A DNA stretch of 64,000 nucleotides from a virus. Position 1 is the stretch's first letter, and each line of letters opens with the position of its first letter. Of the stretch, positions 25,873 through 33,957 are shown in pieces. The notes beneath the pieces are model-generated. The model searched no databases, was not told the DNA's origin, and saw nothing but the letters and a program-made list of their open reading frames with translations. Made by a program: the position numbers and the translations under genes. The DNA lies in the IMG/VR virus record IMGVR_UViG_3300037961_005106, positions 1 through 64,000 of that record. One strand, given 5' to 3'.

Positions 25873-26838
25873 ATCATCACGAGATGAACTAAGAACTTGA
25901 ACTTCTGTTACTCCAGCACGAGATTCAGGAAGAATGTTTACTCCTTCCTTAATCCCATACGCCCCATTAAGACGACTAGCATCTTGCTTGGCATGTTGGT
26001 TAATGTAGTCATAGTACATCTCTTGGAATTTCCAAGTCGATTCACGATCTTCATCAGGAATGGAAAGCTTATCGAGAGAAGATAAAGCTACTTCCTGATT
26101 CTGATATTCAGGAATGTCAAATGATTCAACAGCGCAAATTTCAACGTTGTTGTTACCACGCATATCACCAGCAAGAGTGGGGCAAAAGACAGTTGTTGCG
26201 TGAAACTTCTCATTGAAATTTAAAGGCACTTCAGAATCCATGGCACGAGAAAGACACTTTGACATTTCTTTCTCATACAGTTTGATCTTCTCAGATAAAT
26301 CTGTACCATTAAGACCTTTAAGCGTTAAGACCATAGGGATCTTATGCGCACGTTTATTTTCTTTGGTAAGAATGTAAACAAGGTATTTAGTACGTACTGC
26401 ATACTTACGCTTGTACATTTCATTCTTACTATTAGCAAGATCAGAAGCAGTTTTATCTGCATCCCAAAGTTCTTTAACGTCAGGATCGTTAAAGATTCCA
26501 ATTATCTGACGCATGCCAGATGTTTCTTCGATCATTAATGGTGAACGAAGGAGGATTTGGAGTCGTGGTGATTGGAGGTTGAGGCCGAGTTCTTTGCTGG
26601 TGTTTGGTGGCATGCCAAATGCATGCTCGTAGTCAAAGATAATGGAGCCTTTGTCAAAGTCACTGGGATCTGCAGTCCAACTGCAAGAGTCAAGATCTGT
26701 GTTGCGAATAAACCAACCACGTTTCTTTGATTTGTTGAGAGGTTGAATAGTAATTAAATTTTGGTATCCAGAAACAAATTTTTTGTCGCTGAATAAAGCA
26801 AACGAATCAATGTTGCGTTTAGCAAGAGCGCTTGTCAT
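25849..26838 (-). CDS. Replication-block protein, possibly DUF5895-like
   Basis: 329 residues. Features: NLITIQPLNKSKKRGWFIRN, FDYEHAFGMPPNT, SPRLQILLRSPLMIEE, TKYLVYILTKENKRAHKIPMVLTLKG, then a conserved-looking FQEMYYDYINQ. The layout resembles a cyanobacterial protein family of unknown role (DUF5895), but I cannot confirm it. Placed next to SSB, it may act in replication or recombination. Preceded by L1 copy 2. Confidence 0.65.
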   Translation of the reverse strand: MTSALAKRNIDSFALFSDKKFVSGYQNLITIQPLNKSKKRGWFIRNTDLDSCSWTADPSDFDKGSIIFDYEHAFGMPPNTSKELGLNLQSPRLQILLRSPLMIEETSGMRQIIGIFNDPDVKELWDADKTASDLANSKNEMYKRKYAVRTKYLVYILTKENKRAHKIPMVLTLKGLNGTDLSEKIKLYEKEMSKCLSRAMDSEVPLNFNEKFHATTVFCPTLAGDMRGNNNVEICAVESFDIPEYQNQEVALSSLDKLSIPDEDRESTWKFQEMYYDYINQHAKQDASRLNGAYGIKEGVNILPESRAGVTEVQVLSSSRDDLGADNKF

Positions 26839-26868
26839 AGTGAATTCGTAGTGTGTTCGGTGTGTGAA

Positions 26869-26900
26869 ATCTGGGCCTTACCTCTATAGAGTGCCCAGAT
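26869..26900 (-). promoter_or_regulatory. Leader element L1, copy 2 (variant)
   Basis: Minus reading ATCTGGGCA ... GTAAGGCCCAGAT; an outer stem of 8 bp and an inner CTCTATAGAG palindrome. It keeps the GGCA and GTAAG blocks, and lies 30 nt before the start at 26838. Confidence 0.65.
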
Positions 26901-26914
26901 GTGTGTAGCTTAGC

Positions 26915-27778
26915 TCAGAATGGTTCCTTTGAGTCGTTGATGTTTAGATTGTTGTCGGGCAAAGGAGGTAAACCATTTGTGTTTGCTCCCCATGGCTCAG
27001 CAATTGCCATTGGTTCTTTAGGTTCCGCAATAGCTGCCTGATGAGGTGACTCAGGTGTTGTTGATTCTGCAGTGCGTCCACCCCATAAAGATTTAGGTGC
27101 AGAGTCATTAGCAATTGTTGTTGTTGATTTGATTGCGTTAGAAGTAACATCAGTCTTAGGTGCCAATGTCATTTGTTTCATTTGAATCTTTGTGTTGTAC
27201 CGTTGTTGTTTTGAATTGTGATCAAACCAACTATCAGTTACAAGCTGCCCCTGGATGGTAATACCAGTTCCTTTCTTGCAAAGATTAACCAAAAGCTCTG
27301 CCGGTTTAAAAGCATCATCAACTTTATTCATTGATGTGAAGTTAAACAAGTCAGCAGCCATTTTGCCCTTGGTAACAGTCATACTCATATTGGCAATCAT
27401 CAAACCACTGTCAGTTGTTTTGAATGTCATTGGATTAGTAACATCAGGATCTTTTGCAATCCGGCCTGTCAAGATAACTGAGTTATAAATAGGGAATGAA
27501 TCATCAACAACAGCAGGGTTACCACTGTGTAAAGAATGCTCACGTGCTTCTAAATCATGATGCAGTTTTGCACCATAGATAAACAAACAAGTTCCTGCTT
27601 TGATTAGTGAACGCCAGCGAGCCTGGTCCTGATAGATGTGATAGTACACCTCTGTTGGTGCTTTATTTGCACTAACAGGAGGCAGTTGTACTTTTACTTT
27701 CAAAGCAGTACGAGAGGAATCCAAATAGATTTCTTTCGGTTCTTCAGTCGCTTGAGCACAAACAAAAACTTGATTCAT
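26915..27778 (-). CDS. ssb: Single-stranded DNA-binding protein
   Basis: 287 residues. An OB fold spans ~residues 95-205 (NSVILTGRIAKDPDV, ANMSMTV, LVNLCKKGTGITIQGQL, RYNTKIQMKQMTL). A first, diverged OB-like region may occupy residues 1-90. A Pro/Ala-rich linker leads to an acidic tip NINDSKEPF, like the C-terminal peptide by which SSBs recruit polymerase and helicase. Encoded directly downstream of DNA polymerase and behind L1 copy 3. Confidence 0.85.
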   Translation of the reverse strand: MNQVFVCAQATEEPKEIYLDSSRTALKVKVQLPPVSANKAPTEVYYHIYQDQARWRSLIKAGTCLFIYGAKLHHDLEAREHSLHSGNPAVVDDSFPIYNSVILTGRIAKDPDVTNPMTFKTTDSGLMIANMSMTVTKGKMAADLFNFTSMNKVDDAFKPAELLVNLCKKGTGITIQGQLVTDSWFDHNSKQQRYNTKIQMKQMTLAPKTDVTSNAIKSTTTIANDSAPKSLWGGRTAESTTPESPHQAAIAEPKEPMAIAEPWGANTNGLPPLPDNNLNINDSKEPF

Positions 27779-27802
27779 GATTTTAAAGTTGGATCAGAAA
27801 AG

Positions 27803-27830
27803 CTAGGACTTACATCGTAAGAATGCCTAG
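27803..27830 (-). promoter_or_regulatory. Leader element L1, copy 3
   Basis: Minus reading CTAGGCATTC ... TGTAAGTCCTAG. Outer stem CTAGG/CCTAG, inner CAT/ATG pairing. Positioned between the polymerase stop and the ssb start (24 nt from ATG). Confidence 0.72.
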
Positions 27831-27833
27831 TAA

Positions 27834-29696
27834 TCAGTGTGTATCGTACCAGGTATAACCAGTCTTGGCATCACCTTCAATCTTGCATTGAAAGTTAAAT
27901 GCTTCACCAGCAGCAGGAAAAGCATTCAAAGCAAGACGAATAATTTCATTTTCAATGCCTGGTCTACAGCTCAATTGAATTTCGTCATGAATCATTCCGT
28001 GTTGATGCCAGTCTTGTCCATAGACTAAGCCAGCACTACTGAGATTCTTATGGATATTAATGACAACTTGTTTCATTAAAATTGCACCACAAGATTGCAA
28101 CAAAACATTTAAAGCTTTGAAATCAGAGCGACAATAAAGAGGACGCTTATCTAAACCAAGAAGATAACCACGACCAATTAAATTCTCAGCAAGTTTATTC
28201 TTTAGTTTTTGTAATGCTGGCACACCATTCATGAACGATTGGATAGCAGCTTTGCCTAATTGTTTAAGGGCATCAGGATCCTTTTCATTAGGATCCACGA
28301 TGCTACCTGCCTTAAGAAATCCAGCTCCATAAAGAACTGCATAAAGAAGTCGCTTGCTAATATCTCTAGTTTCAACACCAAACTTTTCTTGGTTATAAGT
28401 ATGGATGTCTACTGAATCATCAGTAACCATTTGTCCATACTCTCCATCATCCCAGAATGCTAAATACCCAGCAAGACAACGTAATTCCAAGGCTTTAGCA
28501 TCAGAACCAATAAGGATCCAATCGTCAGGAGCATGAAATAATGAACGGCATTCCTTTCCATATGGACTATAAGCTGCGGGAATTTGAGCAGTATTTGGGT
28601 TGCGGTGGCTACACCGGCCAGTAATACAACCATTAGTAACCACGTCGCCGTGAATATAACCATCGGGAGAGACAAGCTTGATCCAAGCGTTGTTGCCATC
28701 TTTAATTTGACCTAACCGTTTCTTAAGTAACATGTATTCTGCCAGAGGTTTAGCTTCTGGATATGGAAGTTTTTCTAAGACATCGTCATTTAATACAGGG
28801 TTACCCTTCTCAGTTCTTGTCTCAGGAATCCAACCGTATTTATTCTTTAAACGCTGAACAATTTGTTGACGTGATCCTGGATTAAACTTCTCTATTCTTT
28901 TCTTACAAAAGGGTACGTCTTTTACATAGCCACGGGAAGCATTGTTTACCTTGGGAGTAAACCATTCCTCATGTTCAATTGGTGGAAAAAGATTAACTAA
29001 TTCTGTTTCGAGTTTTGTTTTGAGATGCTCAAGTTCATCCACAAAAGCAAGAGCTGCATCAATATCAAAAGGAAAACCTGATCGAATTTGTCTCTCAATA
29101 CATGATGCAAAGGTGTGTTCAAGTTCGAGACAAGTTGTTGCGATTGTTTGCTTTTGGATGTGCTCAAGTAGTTTTGTTGTGACATTGACGTCTTGAATAC
29201 AGTAGGACAACATCTCTTCAGAAAAAGCCGAGAAATCTTTAAAGTCGATCTTGTAGTCGGATAACCTGTAACCCCAAGCTTTGAGTGAAGCTGACCCTTT
29301 GAGTCCACCAGGCACACGTGTGTATGAATTTGTATCTGACTCAAGTAACTTTTCTTTCGGCCAAATGAGTCGTGTGCAGATGAGTGTGTCGATGACATGC
29401 TGTGTGTTTAGTTTGAAGTTGGGAGCTAGCTTTTGTAAGACAGGAATGTCGTAGAAAATTATATTGTGTCCGATAAGAGCATCGGCGCTATTGAGAGAAT
29501 CAATAGCATCATTAATAGTATCAGGCCCGTAAGTAAAAGTTTGTTGTCGTGTGACATCGTAGATAACGATGCAGAAGATTTTAGTAACATCATCATAGAG
29601 TCCGTCAGTTTCTATATCGAATACATACCATTTATCATTTAAAGAATTTGGCTTCAGGCTGAACTGATAACTCTTTTGAAGCGAGGTTACTGTCAT
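27834..29696 (-). CDS. DNA polymerase, family A
   Basis: 620 residues. The 3'-5' exonuclease has Exo I YVFDIETDG, Exo II LIGHNIIFYDIP and Exo III YCIQDVNVT. The polymerase core has motif A GSDAKALELRCLAG, motif B KRLLYAVLYGAG and motif C GMIHDEIQL. This matches T7-like replicative polymerases, slightly shorter than T7 gp5. Together with the prim-pol helicase and SSB it forms the phage replisome. Its start overlaps a small membrane protein gene by 62 nt. Confidence 0.95.
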   Translation of the reverse strand: MTVTSLQKSYQFSLKPNSLNDKWYVFDIETDGLYDDVTKIFCIVIYDVTRQQTFTYGPDTINDAIDSLNSADALIGHNIIFYDIPVLQKLAPNFKLNTQHVIDTLICTRLIWPKEKLLESDTNSYTRVPGGLKGSASLKAWGYRLSDYKIDFKDFSAFSEEMLSYCIQDVNVTTKLLEHIQKQTIATTCLELEHTFASCIERQIRSGFPFDIDAALAFVDELEHLKTKLETELVNLFPPIEHEEWFTPKVNNASRGYVKDVPFCKKRIEKFNPGSRQQIVQRLKNKYGWIPETRTEKGNPVLNDDVLEKLPYPEAKPLAEYMLLKKRLGQIKDGNNAWIKLVSPDGYIHGDVVTNGCITGRCSHRNPNTAQIPAAYSPYGKECRSLFHAPDDWILIGSDAKALELRCLAGYLAFWDDGEYGQMVTDDSVDIHTYNQEKFGVETRDISKRLLYAVLYGAGFLKAGSIVDPNEKDPDALKQLGKAAIQSFMNGVPALQKLKNKLAENLIGRGYLLGLDKRPLYCRSDFKALNVLLQSCGAILMKQVVINIHKNLSSAGLVYGQDWHQHGMIHDEIQLSCRPGIENEIIRLALNAFPAAGEAFNFQCKIEGDAKTGYTWYDTH

Positions 29697-29889
29697 TTTT
29701 GTTAATCCAATTGAGTATATTCATAGCACCTGTCTTGGTTGGAGAACAAAATGCTTTTGAAATTTGAGAGTCTTTTGTTATTGGAATTAACTCAAAGACT
29801 TTGGCATCAACGTTGGGAGTGATTGCATGAGGTATCCCTTTCAAATATGTAGTAATTAAGTACGACACAAAAAGAATTGCAGGACACAT
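29635..29889 (-). CDS. Small membrane protein overlapping polymerase start
   Basis: 84 residues from the ATG at 29889 (TTG 29919 is an alternative). One N-terminal membrane segment (CPAILFVSYLITTYL), then a polar tail. It overlaps the polymerase start by 62 nt in another frame. Unknown function. Confidence 0.5.
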   Translation of the reverse strand: MCPAILFVSYLITTYLKGIPHAITPNVDAKVFELIPITKDSQISKAFCSPTKTGAMNILNWINKNDSNLASKELSVQPEAKFFK

Positions 29890-29923
29890 AAATAATACGC
29901 ATCCTGCAAAAAAGTGCAACTAA

Positions 29924-30694
29924 TTATTTTGAATATCCTGTCCAGGTTCCCTCACGTTTGCGTGCATTTAATGCAGCTTGCGCAGCAGATCCCTTGCGTT
30001 GAACACCATGAACAAGTAGAGCAAAGGGTTTATCACCAAAGCAATGACTATCATCATGGTCAATCTCTAAACCAAGATCAGCAGCTTCTTGTTCTGTATA
30101 AACTACATGAGCGATGCGCTTAAAGACATGCCCGTATCTGGAAAGGAGAGGATCGAGATTACCCCCAACTGAAGCAGTGAGAAACAGGTTAGAAGGAATG
30201 TCATCTTGATTGTTGAGCCAGTAGCTAAGTTGTTTTGTGTAGGCATAGAACTTAATTTCAGGGTGTTGACGAGCAACTTCGAGCCAAGCTTTGAAATAGA
30301 TTTCAGACCAGAAATCACCTGACTCATGGATGCGACACAAGTTATATTTAACTTTGTTTTTATTATGCTGCCATATGCCATATGCAATTGTATCTTCTAA
30401 TGCACCTTGAGGATTTTGTACGCCTTCGCCATAAAGAGTTTCTTTAATGGCATCCCAATTGTGCCAACGTGCATCGCGGCATGGTTTGCTACGTGCTTCA
30501 GACATTGCAGCAAAACATCTGTACTCCTCACCAGTAGCATGAGCTGATTGTGGCAAGTCACGAATCGTACCTGTAGTTCTGTCTGCAAAAGTTTTGCAAT
30601 GACCAGCATTAGGACAGGTGTAACCCGCTGGTAAAGAAAAGATTAGACGTTTACCAAGCTTGGCATTGCCTGTAGAGAACTTTAGGATGTGCAT
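29924..30694 (-). CDS. GP88-family phage protein
   Basis: 256 residues from the ATG at 30694; the frame is open to 30754 but that ATG lies inside leader element L1 copy 4, and the TTTCATCTC leader before 30694 fits other genes of the block. Matches the phage Gene product 88 family: FSTGNAKLG, FSLPAGYTCPNAGHCKTF (Cys cluster), CRIHESGDFWSEIYFKAW and KFYAYTK. Function of the family is unknown; the Cys cluster could bind metal. Confidence 0.8.
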   Translation of the reverse strand: MHILKFSTGNAKLGKRLIFSLPAGYTCPNAGHCKTFADRTTGTIRDLPQSAHATGEEYRCFAAMSEARSKPCRDARWHNWDAIKETLYGEGVQNPQGALEDTIAYGIWQHNKNKVKYNLCRIHESGDFWSEIYFKAWLEVARQHPEIKFYAYTKQLSYWLNNQDDIPSNLFLTASVGGNLDPLLSRYGHVFKRIAHVVYTEQEAADLGLEIDHDDSHCFGDKPFALLVHGVQRKGSAAQAALNARKREGTWTGYSK

Positions 30695-30716
30695 GAGATG
30701 AAATGAAGTGGATTGA

Positions 30717-30754
30717 ATGGGACTTACAACACACATTACTGTGTGTATGCCCAT
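30717..30754 (-). promoter_or_regulatory. Leader element L1, copy 4
   Basis: Minus reading ATGGGCATACACACA then TGTGTGTTGTAAGTCCCAT. The outer stem ATGGG/CCCAT differs from CTAGG/CCTAG yet still pairs, and the inner ACACACA/TGTGTGT stem is strong. 22 nt before the GP88 start. Confidence 0.72.
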
Positions 30755-30758
30755 GAGT

Positions 30759-31184
30759 TTAACTACAATACTCTGTATTTTGTTCTCTTTGGTATTGAGT
30801 CATAATTCTTTTTGCTTTCCAAACAGCAGCATCATTAATAAATTTATCAAGGGTGCAACCAATTAAAGCAGCAGCTTCTCTCATATCTTTTAACTCTTGT
30901 GCTTCAAACTTTACAGTAACTTTAGTCTTTATTTCTTTAGCTTTTACCCAATCAATATTCTCTTTTACCCAATCATCAACTTCTTTTTTAACGTAATAGT
31001 TTGAGCCTTTGGAACCAGGGTTAACAGGCGAAGGAAAGATACCTTCTTTTGTCTTACGAATCAAAGTGAATCGTGACATTAGTGTCAAGTCAAGTACTTG
31101 TTGCGTTGTGTAAAAATTCGATCGCTCTTTCCCCCTGGGTATGGTTGAAGAAACAGCAGCGTGAAATTGATTTTCTGGAAGCAT
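30759..31184 (-). CDS. AlpA-like DNA-binding regulator with RHH-like tail
   Basis: 141 residues. Residues ~22-75 read like an AlpA/MerR-type winged helix (FYTTQQVLDLTLMSRFTLIRKTKEG, then SNYYVKKEVDDWVKENIDW). Residues ~88-130 read like a ribbon-helix-helix (VTVKFEAQELKDMREAAALIG then FINDAAVWKAKRIM). Combination of both folds in one protein is uncommon; it is the only obvious transcription regulator in this block and could act on the nearby promoters. Confidence 0.65.
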   Translation of the reverse strand: MLPENQFHAAVSSTIPRGKERSNFYTTQQVLDLTLMSRFTLIRKTKEGIFPSPVNPGSKGSNYYVKKEVDDWVKENIDWVKAKEIKTKVTVKFEAQELKDMREAAALIGCTLDKFINDAAVWKAKRIMTQYQREQNTEYCS

Positions 31185-31283
31185 GATGGATTGATTTGGT
31201 CTAGGATAAAGGAACGTTCACCTCAGTGCGAGGCGCAATTCACTAGGCAAGGAACGGGGCCTAGGCTTTAGCGGAGAACTCTC
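31185..31283. promoter_or_regulatory. Divergent regulatory region, L1-like variant
   Basis: Separates the AlpA-like gene (minus) from a DUF4278-like gene (plus). It has CTAGG-type ends (GTCTAGG near 31199, CCTAGGC near 31260) and a direct repeat TAGGATAAAGGAAC / TAGGCAAGGAAC, but lacks the GTAAGTCC block, so I treat it as a possible relative of L1 or an operator for the AlpA-like protein. Confidence 0.4.
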
Positions 31284-31427
31284 ATGCAACTCACCTACCG
31301 TGGGGTTAAGTACCAGGCACAGACTGGTTTGATGGCTCATCTTCTCAAAAAACATGAGGAAGAGTTACGTGCAAAAAAAGAATTAGCACGTGACAAAGAG
31401 TCCATGAAAGCAACCTCAGTCTTTTAA
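31284..31427 (+). CDS. DUF4278-like small protein
   Basis: 47 residues. MQLTYRGVKYQAQ matches the start of DUF4278, a family found mostly in cyanobacteria and their phages. The tail is a charged helix (KKHEEELRAKKELARDKESM). Function unknown. It is a lone plus-strand gene converging on 31424-31621 with a 4-bp overlap. Confidence 0.65.
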   Translation: MQLTYRGVKYQAQTGLMAHLLKKHEEELRAKKELARDKESMKATSVF

Positions 31428-31621
31428 GACCAAGGCCAGCTTAACTCAACGTCAGCTTGCCAGACATCTGGATCAATCTGACGTTCACTAACATATTGAT
31501 TGAATAGGCGTTTCATTTCTTCTAATGAGATGCCTATTTCTTTTGCTTTAACGGCTACATTAGTTTGCCCACGGTAGATAAGATCAAGAGCATCTTCCAA
31601 AGAGGTTACAGTCTTGTGCAT
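31424..31621 (-). CDS. Small HTH-like protein
   Basis: 65 residues: SLEDALDLIYRGQTNVAVKAKEIGISLEEMKRLFNQYV looks like a helix-turn-helix of the resolvase/sigma type, followed by a short tail ending SWPWS. A regulator is possible but unproved. Overlaps the upstream zinc-ribbon gene by 38 nt. Confidence 0.6.
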   Translation of the reverse strand: MHKTVTSLEDALDLIYRGQTNVAVKAKEIGISLEEMKRLFNQYVSERQIDPDVWQADVELSWPWS

Positions 31622-32078
31622 CAGGAGTCATGTACTCAGGAATATCAAAATCACAACAGTCATTCTCTTGGTGATAATGCTTACAGTTTAAACATATAAT
31701 TGCTTTCTTGTTTAAATATTTTCCAGCATCTGCTTCAGGAAGTTCAATCGTTGTAATGCGATAATCACAAGCCTGGCATTGCTTTTGTCGTCGTCGATAA
31801 CCACTACCATTTAATCTGCTTTCAATAACTTTTAGAAAACGCCTCCCACAATTGGGACACTTTTCCATGATGGATGCTCTTGCTGCTTTGAGTTGATCTG
31901 CTGTTGGCATTACAAAAGGTTTACGAGAAAAAATACCTGAGCATTGTCGTGAACAAAAAATTTTAAGACGCCCACGTTTTATGTTTGCTTTATGCAACCA
32001 CTTTGAACGTTTAAAAAGTTTTCCACAACACTCACATTTCAGTTGAAGCTCACTTTTATTTAACAGAGTGTGTTCCAC
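31584..32078 (-). CDS. Multi-zinc protein with NrdR-like ribbon
   Basis: 164 residues, GTG start. Three Cys clusters: CECCGKLFKRSKW...FCSRQC (1); KCPNCGRRFLKVIESRLN, GYRRRQKQCQACDYRITTIE (2); ICLNCKHYHQENDCCDF (3). Cluster 2 matches the N-terminal DNA-binding zinc ribbon of NrdR (CPxC, KVxxSR, RRRxxC, C..RxTT.E). The ATP-cone of NrdR is absent, so nucleotide sensing is not expected. It overlaps thyX by 19 nt, consistent with a role in dNTP gene control or DNA binding. Confidence 0.7.
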   Translation of the reverse strand: MEHTLLNKSELQLKCECCGKLFKRSKWLHKANIKRGRLKIFCSRQCSGIFSRKPFVMPTADQLKAARASIMEKCPNCGRRFLKVIESRLNGSGYRRRQKQCQACDYRITTIELPEADAGKYLNKKAIICLNCKHYHQENDCCDFDIPEYMTPDAQDCNLFGRCS

Positions 32079-32722
32079 ATTGCCTCCGAAATAATTGGAA
32101 ACTGCTGCATAAAAATTGTTTTACATTTTTGAGCAATCTCTTTGTGTTCTTCTTGCGTACCGTTGGCGGTGCGAAGATCAATGTAATGAAGCCAAGAACG
32201 AAGAGTACCATTCATGTACATTTTTGTAGGGGCATTAGGCAAGACAGAACGAGCACATTCTTTTGCAATGCCGTCACTTAACATCTCTTGGTATAGATGT
32301 TCAGCATCTTCAAAGAGAACGCCAATGCGACGGTAATACTCAGAGACTTTAGGTTTACCTAAACGTTCTTCTAAATCATCAAATGATTTTTGACGATTCT
32401 TCAGATCTTGTGAGCGTAAATGTGGAATCAATGGACGACCAATTTCATTTGTATTGGCATAGCGTTGTGAAAATTCCTGGAATGAAAATGATCTGTGCCT
32501 TAATATTTGAGGACTAATTGTCCGTGTAGTGTGTACTTCTAAGCACATGTTGGCCATTTCAAAAGGAGACCAATGGCCATGTTTAATTAAATAACGTAAG
32601 AGCTTTGGACCTGTGTCCATGTTGTCTTCGTTTCTTGGAGCTGAGACTCTTGCAGTACGTACGATCATACGCTCTGCTTCATCAGTACGCCAAACTAATG
32701 AGACGGTGTGAGGTGAGAACAT
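32060..32722 (-). CDS. thyX: Flavin-dependent thymidylate synthase
   Basis: 220 residues from ATG 32722 (TTG 32734 also possible, in a TGA overlap with the upstream gene). The ThyX signature RHRSFSFQEFSQRY (RHRxxSxxxxSxR) is complete; GHWSPFEMANM and SWLHYIDLRTA fit substrate and FAD sites. It makes dTMP from dUMP with methylene-THF and NAD(P)H, supplying nucleotides for phage replication. Common in cyanophages. Confidence 0.94.
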   Translation of the reverse strand: MFSPHTVSLVWRTDEAERMIVRTARVSAPRNEDNMDTGPKLLRYLIKHGHWSPFEMANMCLEVHTTRTISPQILRHRSFSFQEFSQRYANTNEIGRPLIPHLRSQDLKNRQKSFDDLEERLGKPKVSEYYRRIGVLFEDAEHLYQEMLSDGIAKECARSVLPNAPTKMYMNGTLRSWLHYIDLRTANGTQEEHKEIAQKCKTIFMQQFPIISEAMWNTLC

Positions 32723-32730
32723 AGCGGATG

Positions 32731-33018
32731 TCAATTGATTTTCTCTCGTTCATTCTTAACAACTGCGTCGATTGCTGCCTGATTAGGAGCTAAAGCAATA
32801 CGCATTGTCATATGCCATTCAGAAGAGGATGAACCATCCCATTGAATGAGGAGCCAAGGCATAAGAGTGCCCCTTGCATTTGATTTGTATTGAACTTCGT
32901 GGACAGTACCTAGCTTTGTTCTTGGAGGAAGAGCGCCTTTAATGTTGCTCATCATTGATCTAGGTTTGTGGATGACTCGGTCACCAACATTGAATTGAAC
33001 TTGTTTGCGTTTAGTCAT
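32731..33018 (-). CDS. SH3-like small protein upstream of thyX
   Basis: 95 residues. VGDRVIHKP, RTKLGTVHEVQY and LIQWDGSSSSEWHM suggest a small SH3-like or KOW-type beta barrel. TGA overlaps the possible TTG start of thyX. Function unknown. Confidence 0.65.
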   Translation of the reverse strand: MTKRKQVQFNVGDRVIHKPRSMMSNIKGALPPRTKLGTVHEVQYKSNARGTLMPWLLIQWDGSSSSEWHMTMRIALAPNQAAIDAVVKNEREKIN

Positions 33019-33174
33019 TGAGAATTAGTATGCAGAGAAATACCCGGCTGCAGCAACAACCGGGTAAGTAGTACACGCCCCTACCGAAGGATAGATCAGG
33101 TGCTAAGGCTGATCTGGACGTATCTTAGTGAGTGCAATTAGGTGGGTCAAGTTGAAAAGTATTAAGTTAATTGT
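33019..33174 (-). other. Leader between tRNA-Leu and next operon, two hairpins
   Basis: No gene. In minus reading it has a 7-bp hairpin AGATCAG/CTGATCT (33091-33114 region) and a 7-bp TACCCGG/CCGGGTA hairpin (33047-33066 region) followed by ATTTCTCTGCA, a string similar to the end of leader family L2. It may be the 5' leader of the thyX operon. Confidence 0.4.
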
Positions 33175-33262
33175 TGGTAGGAGTGGCGAGACTTGAACTC
33201 GCACGGCCATAGTGGCCCACAGATTTTAAGTCTGATGTGTCTACCGATTCCACCACACTCCC
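33175..33262 (-). tRNA. tRNA-Leu (anticodon UAA)
   Basis: 88 nt on the minus strand including an encoded CCA. Acceptor GGGAGTG pairs with CACTCCT (first pair G-U), the D arm, anticodon loop CTTAAAA (anticodon TAA), a long variable arm as expected for Leu, and a T arm with GTTCAAGTC. The anticodon reads UUA codons (UUG by wobble), frequent in AT-rich phage genes. It is the only tRNA seen and lies 3 nt downstream of an L1 element. Confidence 0.93.
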
Positions 33263-33265
33263 AGG

Positions 33266-33302
33266 CTAGGACTTACACCAAAACTTTGTATTGGATGCCT
33301 AG
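33266..33302 (-). promoter_or_regulatory. Leader element L1, copy 5, abutting tRNA
   Basis: Minus reading CTAGGCATCCAA then TTGGTGTAAGTCCTAG, ending 3 nt before the tRNA 5' end. Its inner stem CCAA/TTGG and outer stem CTAGG/CCTAG are intact. The location before a tRNA rather than a start codon argues against a purely translational role. Confidence 0.75.
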
Positions 33303-33316
33303 ACGGTTACCTTTGT

Positions 33317-33598
33317 TTACTCATCGAGTTGCCAGTCAAGATCTAATTCTTCTAAGAATTGAATCTTGTCATAGTCAGTACCATCAATAGGTGGTGGTAG
33401 ATCATCATGTTCTAGTGAAAAGCATGCACTACAAATCCCTGGGCCATACTCTGCAGGATGTGCAAGCTCTGGTGGATTGTAACAAGGAGCAAGTGTTTGC
33501 ACCATGTTATCAATTTGGGCAGTAGCAATCCAGTGAGTAGTTCCATTAGAGTCTGTTTGATCTAAATCAATGTCGTAAACAAGAAGAATAAGTTTCAT
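33317..33598 (-). CDS. Small acidic protein of unknown function
   Basis: 93 residues, acidic, with two Cys in GICSACFSLEHDDLPPP (possible zinc site) and an N-terminal beta strand KLILLVYDIDLDQ. ATG overlaps the end of the previous gene (33595). Confidence 0.6.
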   Translation of the reverse strand: MKLILLVYDIDLDQTDSNGTTHWIATAQIDNMVQTLAPCYNPPELAHPAEYGPGICSACFSLEHDDLPPPIDGTDYDKIQFLEELDLDWQLDE

Positions 33599-33834
33599 TT
33601 GCGCACCGTAAGATGTTTAACCATGGTGTAACCCATAGATTTGATGTCAGTAGCTTTAGAAGCAAAGATTCCATTAGGCCCGTACTCCTCAAAGAGTTCG
33701 GGCCATGTGGTTAAGATCTTTTGCTGGTTACGTAAATCAGATCTACGGTAGAGAGCAGCAAGTCCTTTGACAAAACCGCCACCATAGGTTTCCATTCGAT
33801 CAAGAGTTTGATCAAGGTGTTGAGTAGTAATCAT
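33595..33834 (-). CDS. Small helical protein
   Basis: 79 residues (MITTQHLDQTLDRMETYGGGFVKGLAALYRRSDL). I see no domain. Leader is L1 copy 6 plus TTCATTCAATTCAATTC directly before the ATG. Confidence 0.62.
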   Translation of the reverse strand: MITTQHLDQTLDRMETYGGGFVKGLAALYRRSDLRNQQKILTTWPELFEEYGPNGIFASKATDIKSMGYTMVKHLTVRK

Positions 33835-33861
33835 GAATTGAATTGAATGAACAGTGAGAGT

Positions 33862-33894
33862 CTAGGACTTACATGTTGGGGATACAATGCCTAG
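33862..33894 (-). promoter_or_regulatory. Leader element L1, copy 6
   Basis: Minus reading CTAGGCATTGTA then ACATGTAAGTCCTAG. 27 nt before the ATG at 33834. Outer stem perfect. Confidence 0.73.
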
Positions 33895-33957
33895 TAATAA
33901 GTATTTACTTAAAGGTATATAAGTATTCTTGGTGGCCCTCCGGGGGTGCAGGGGGCT

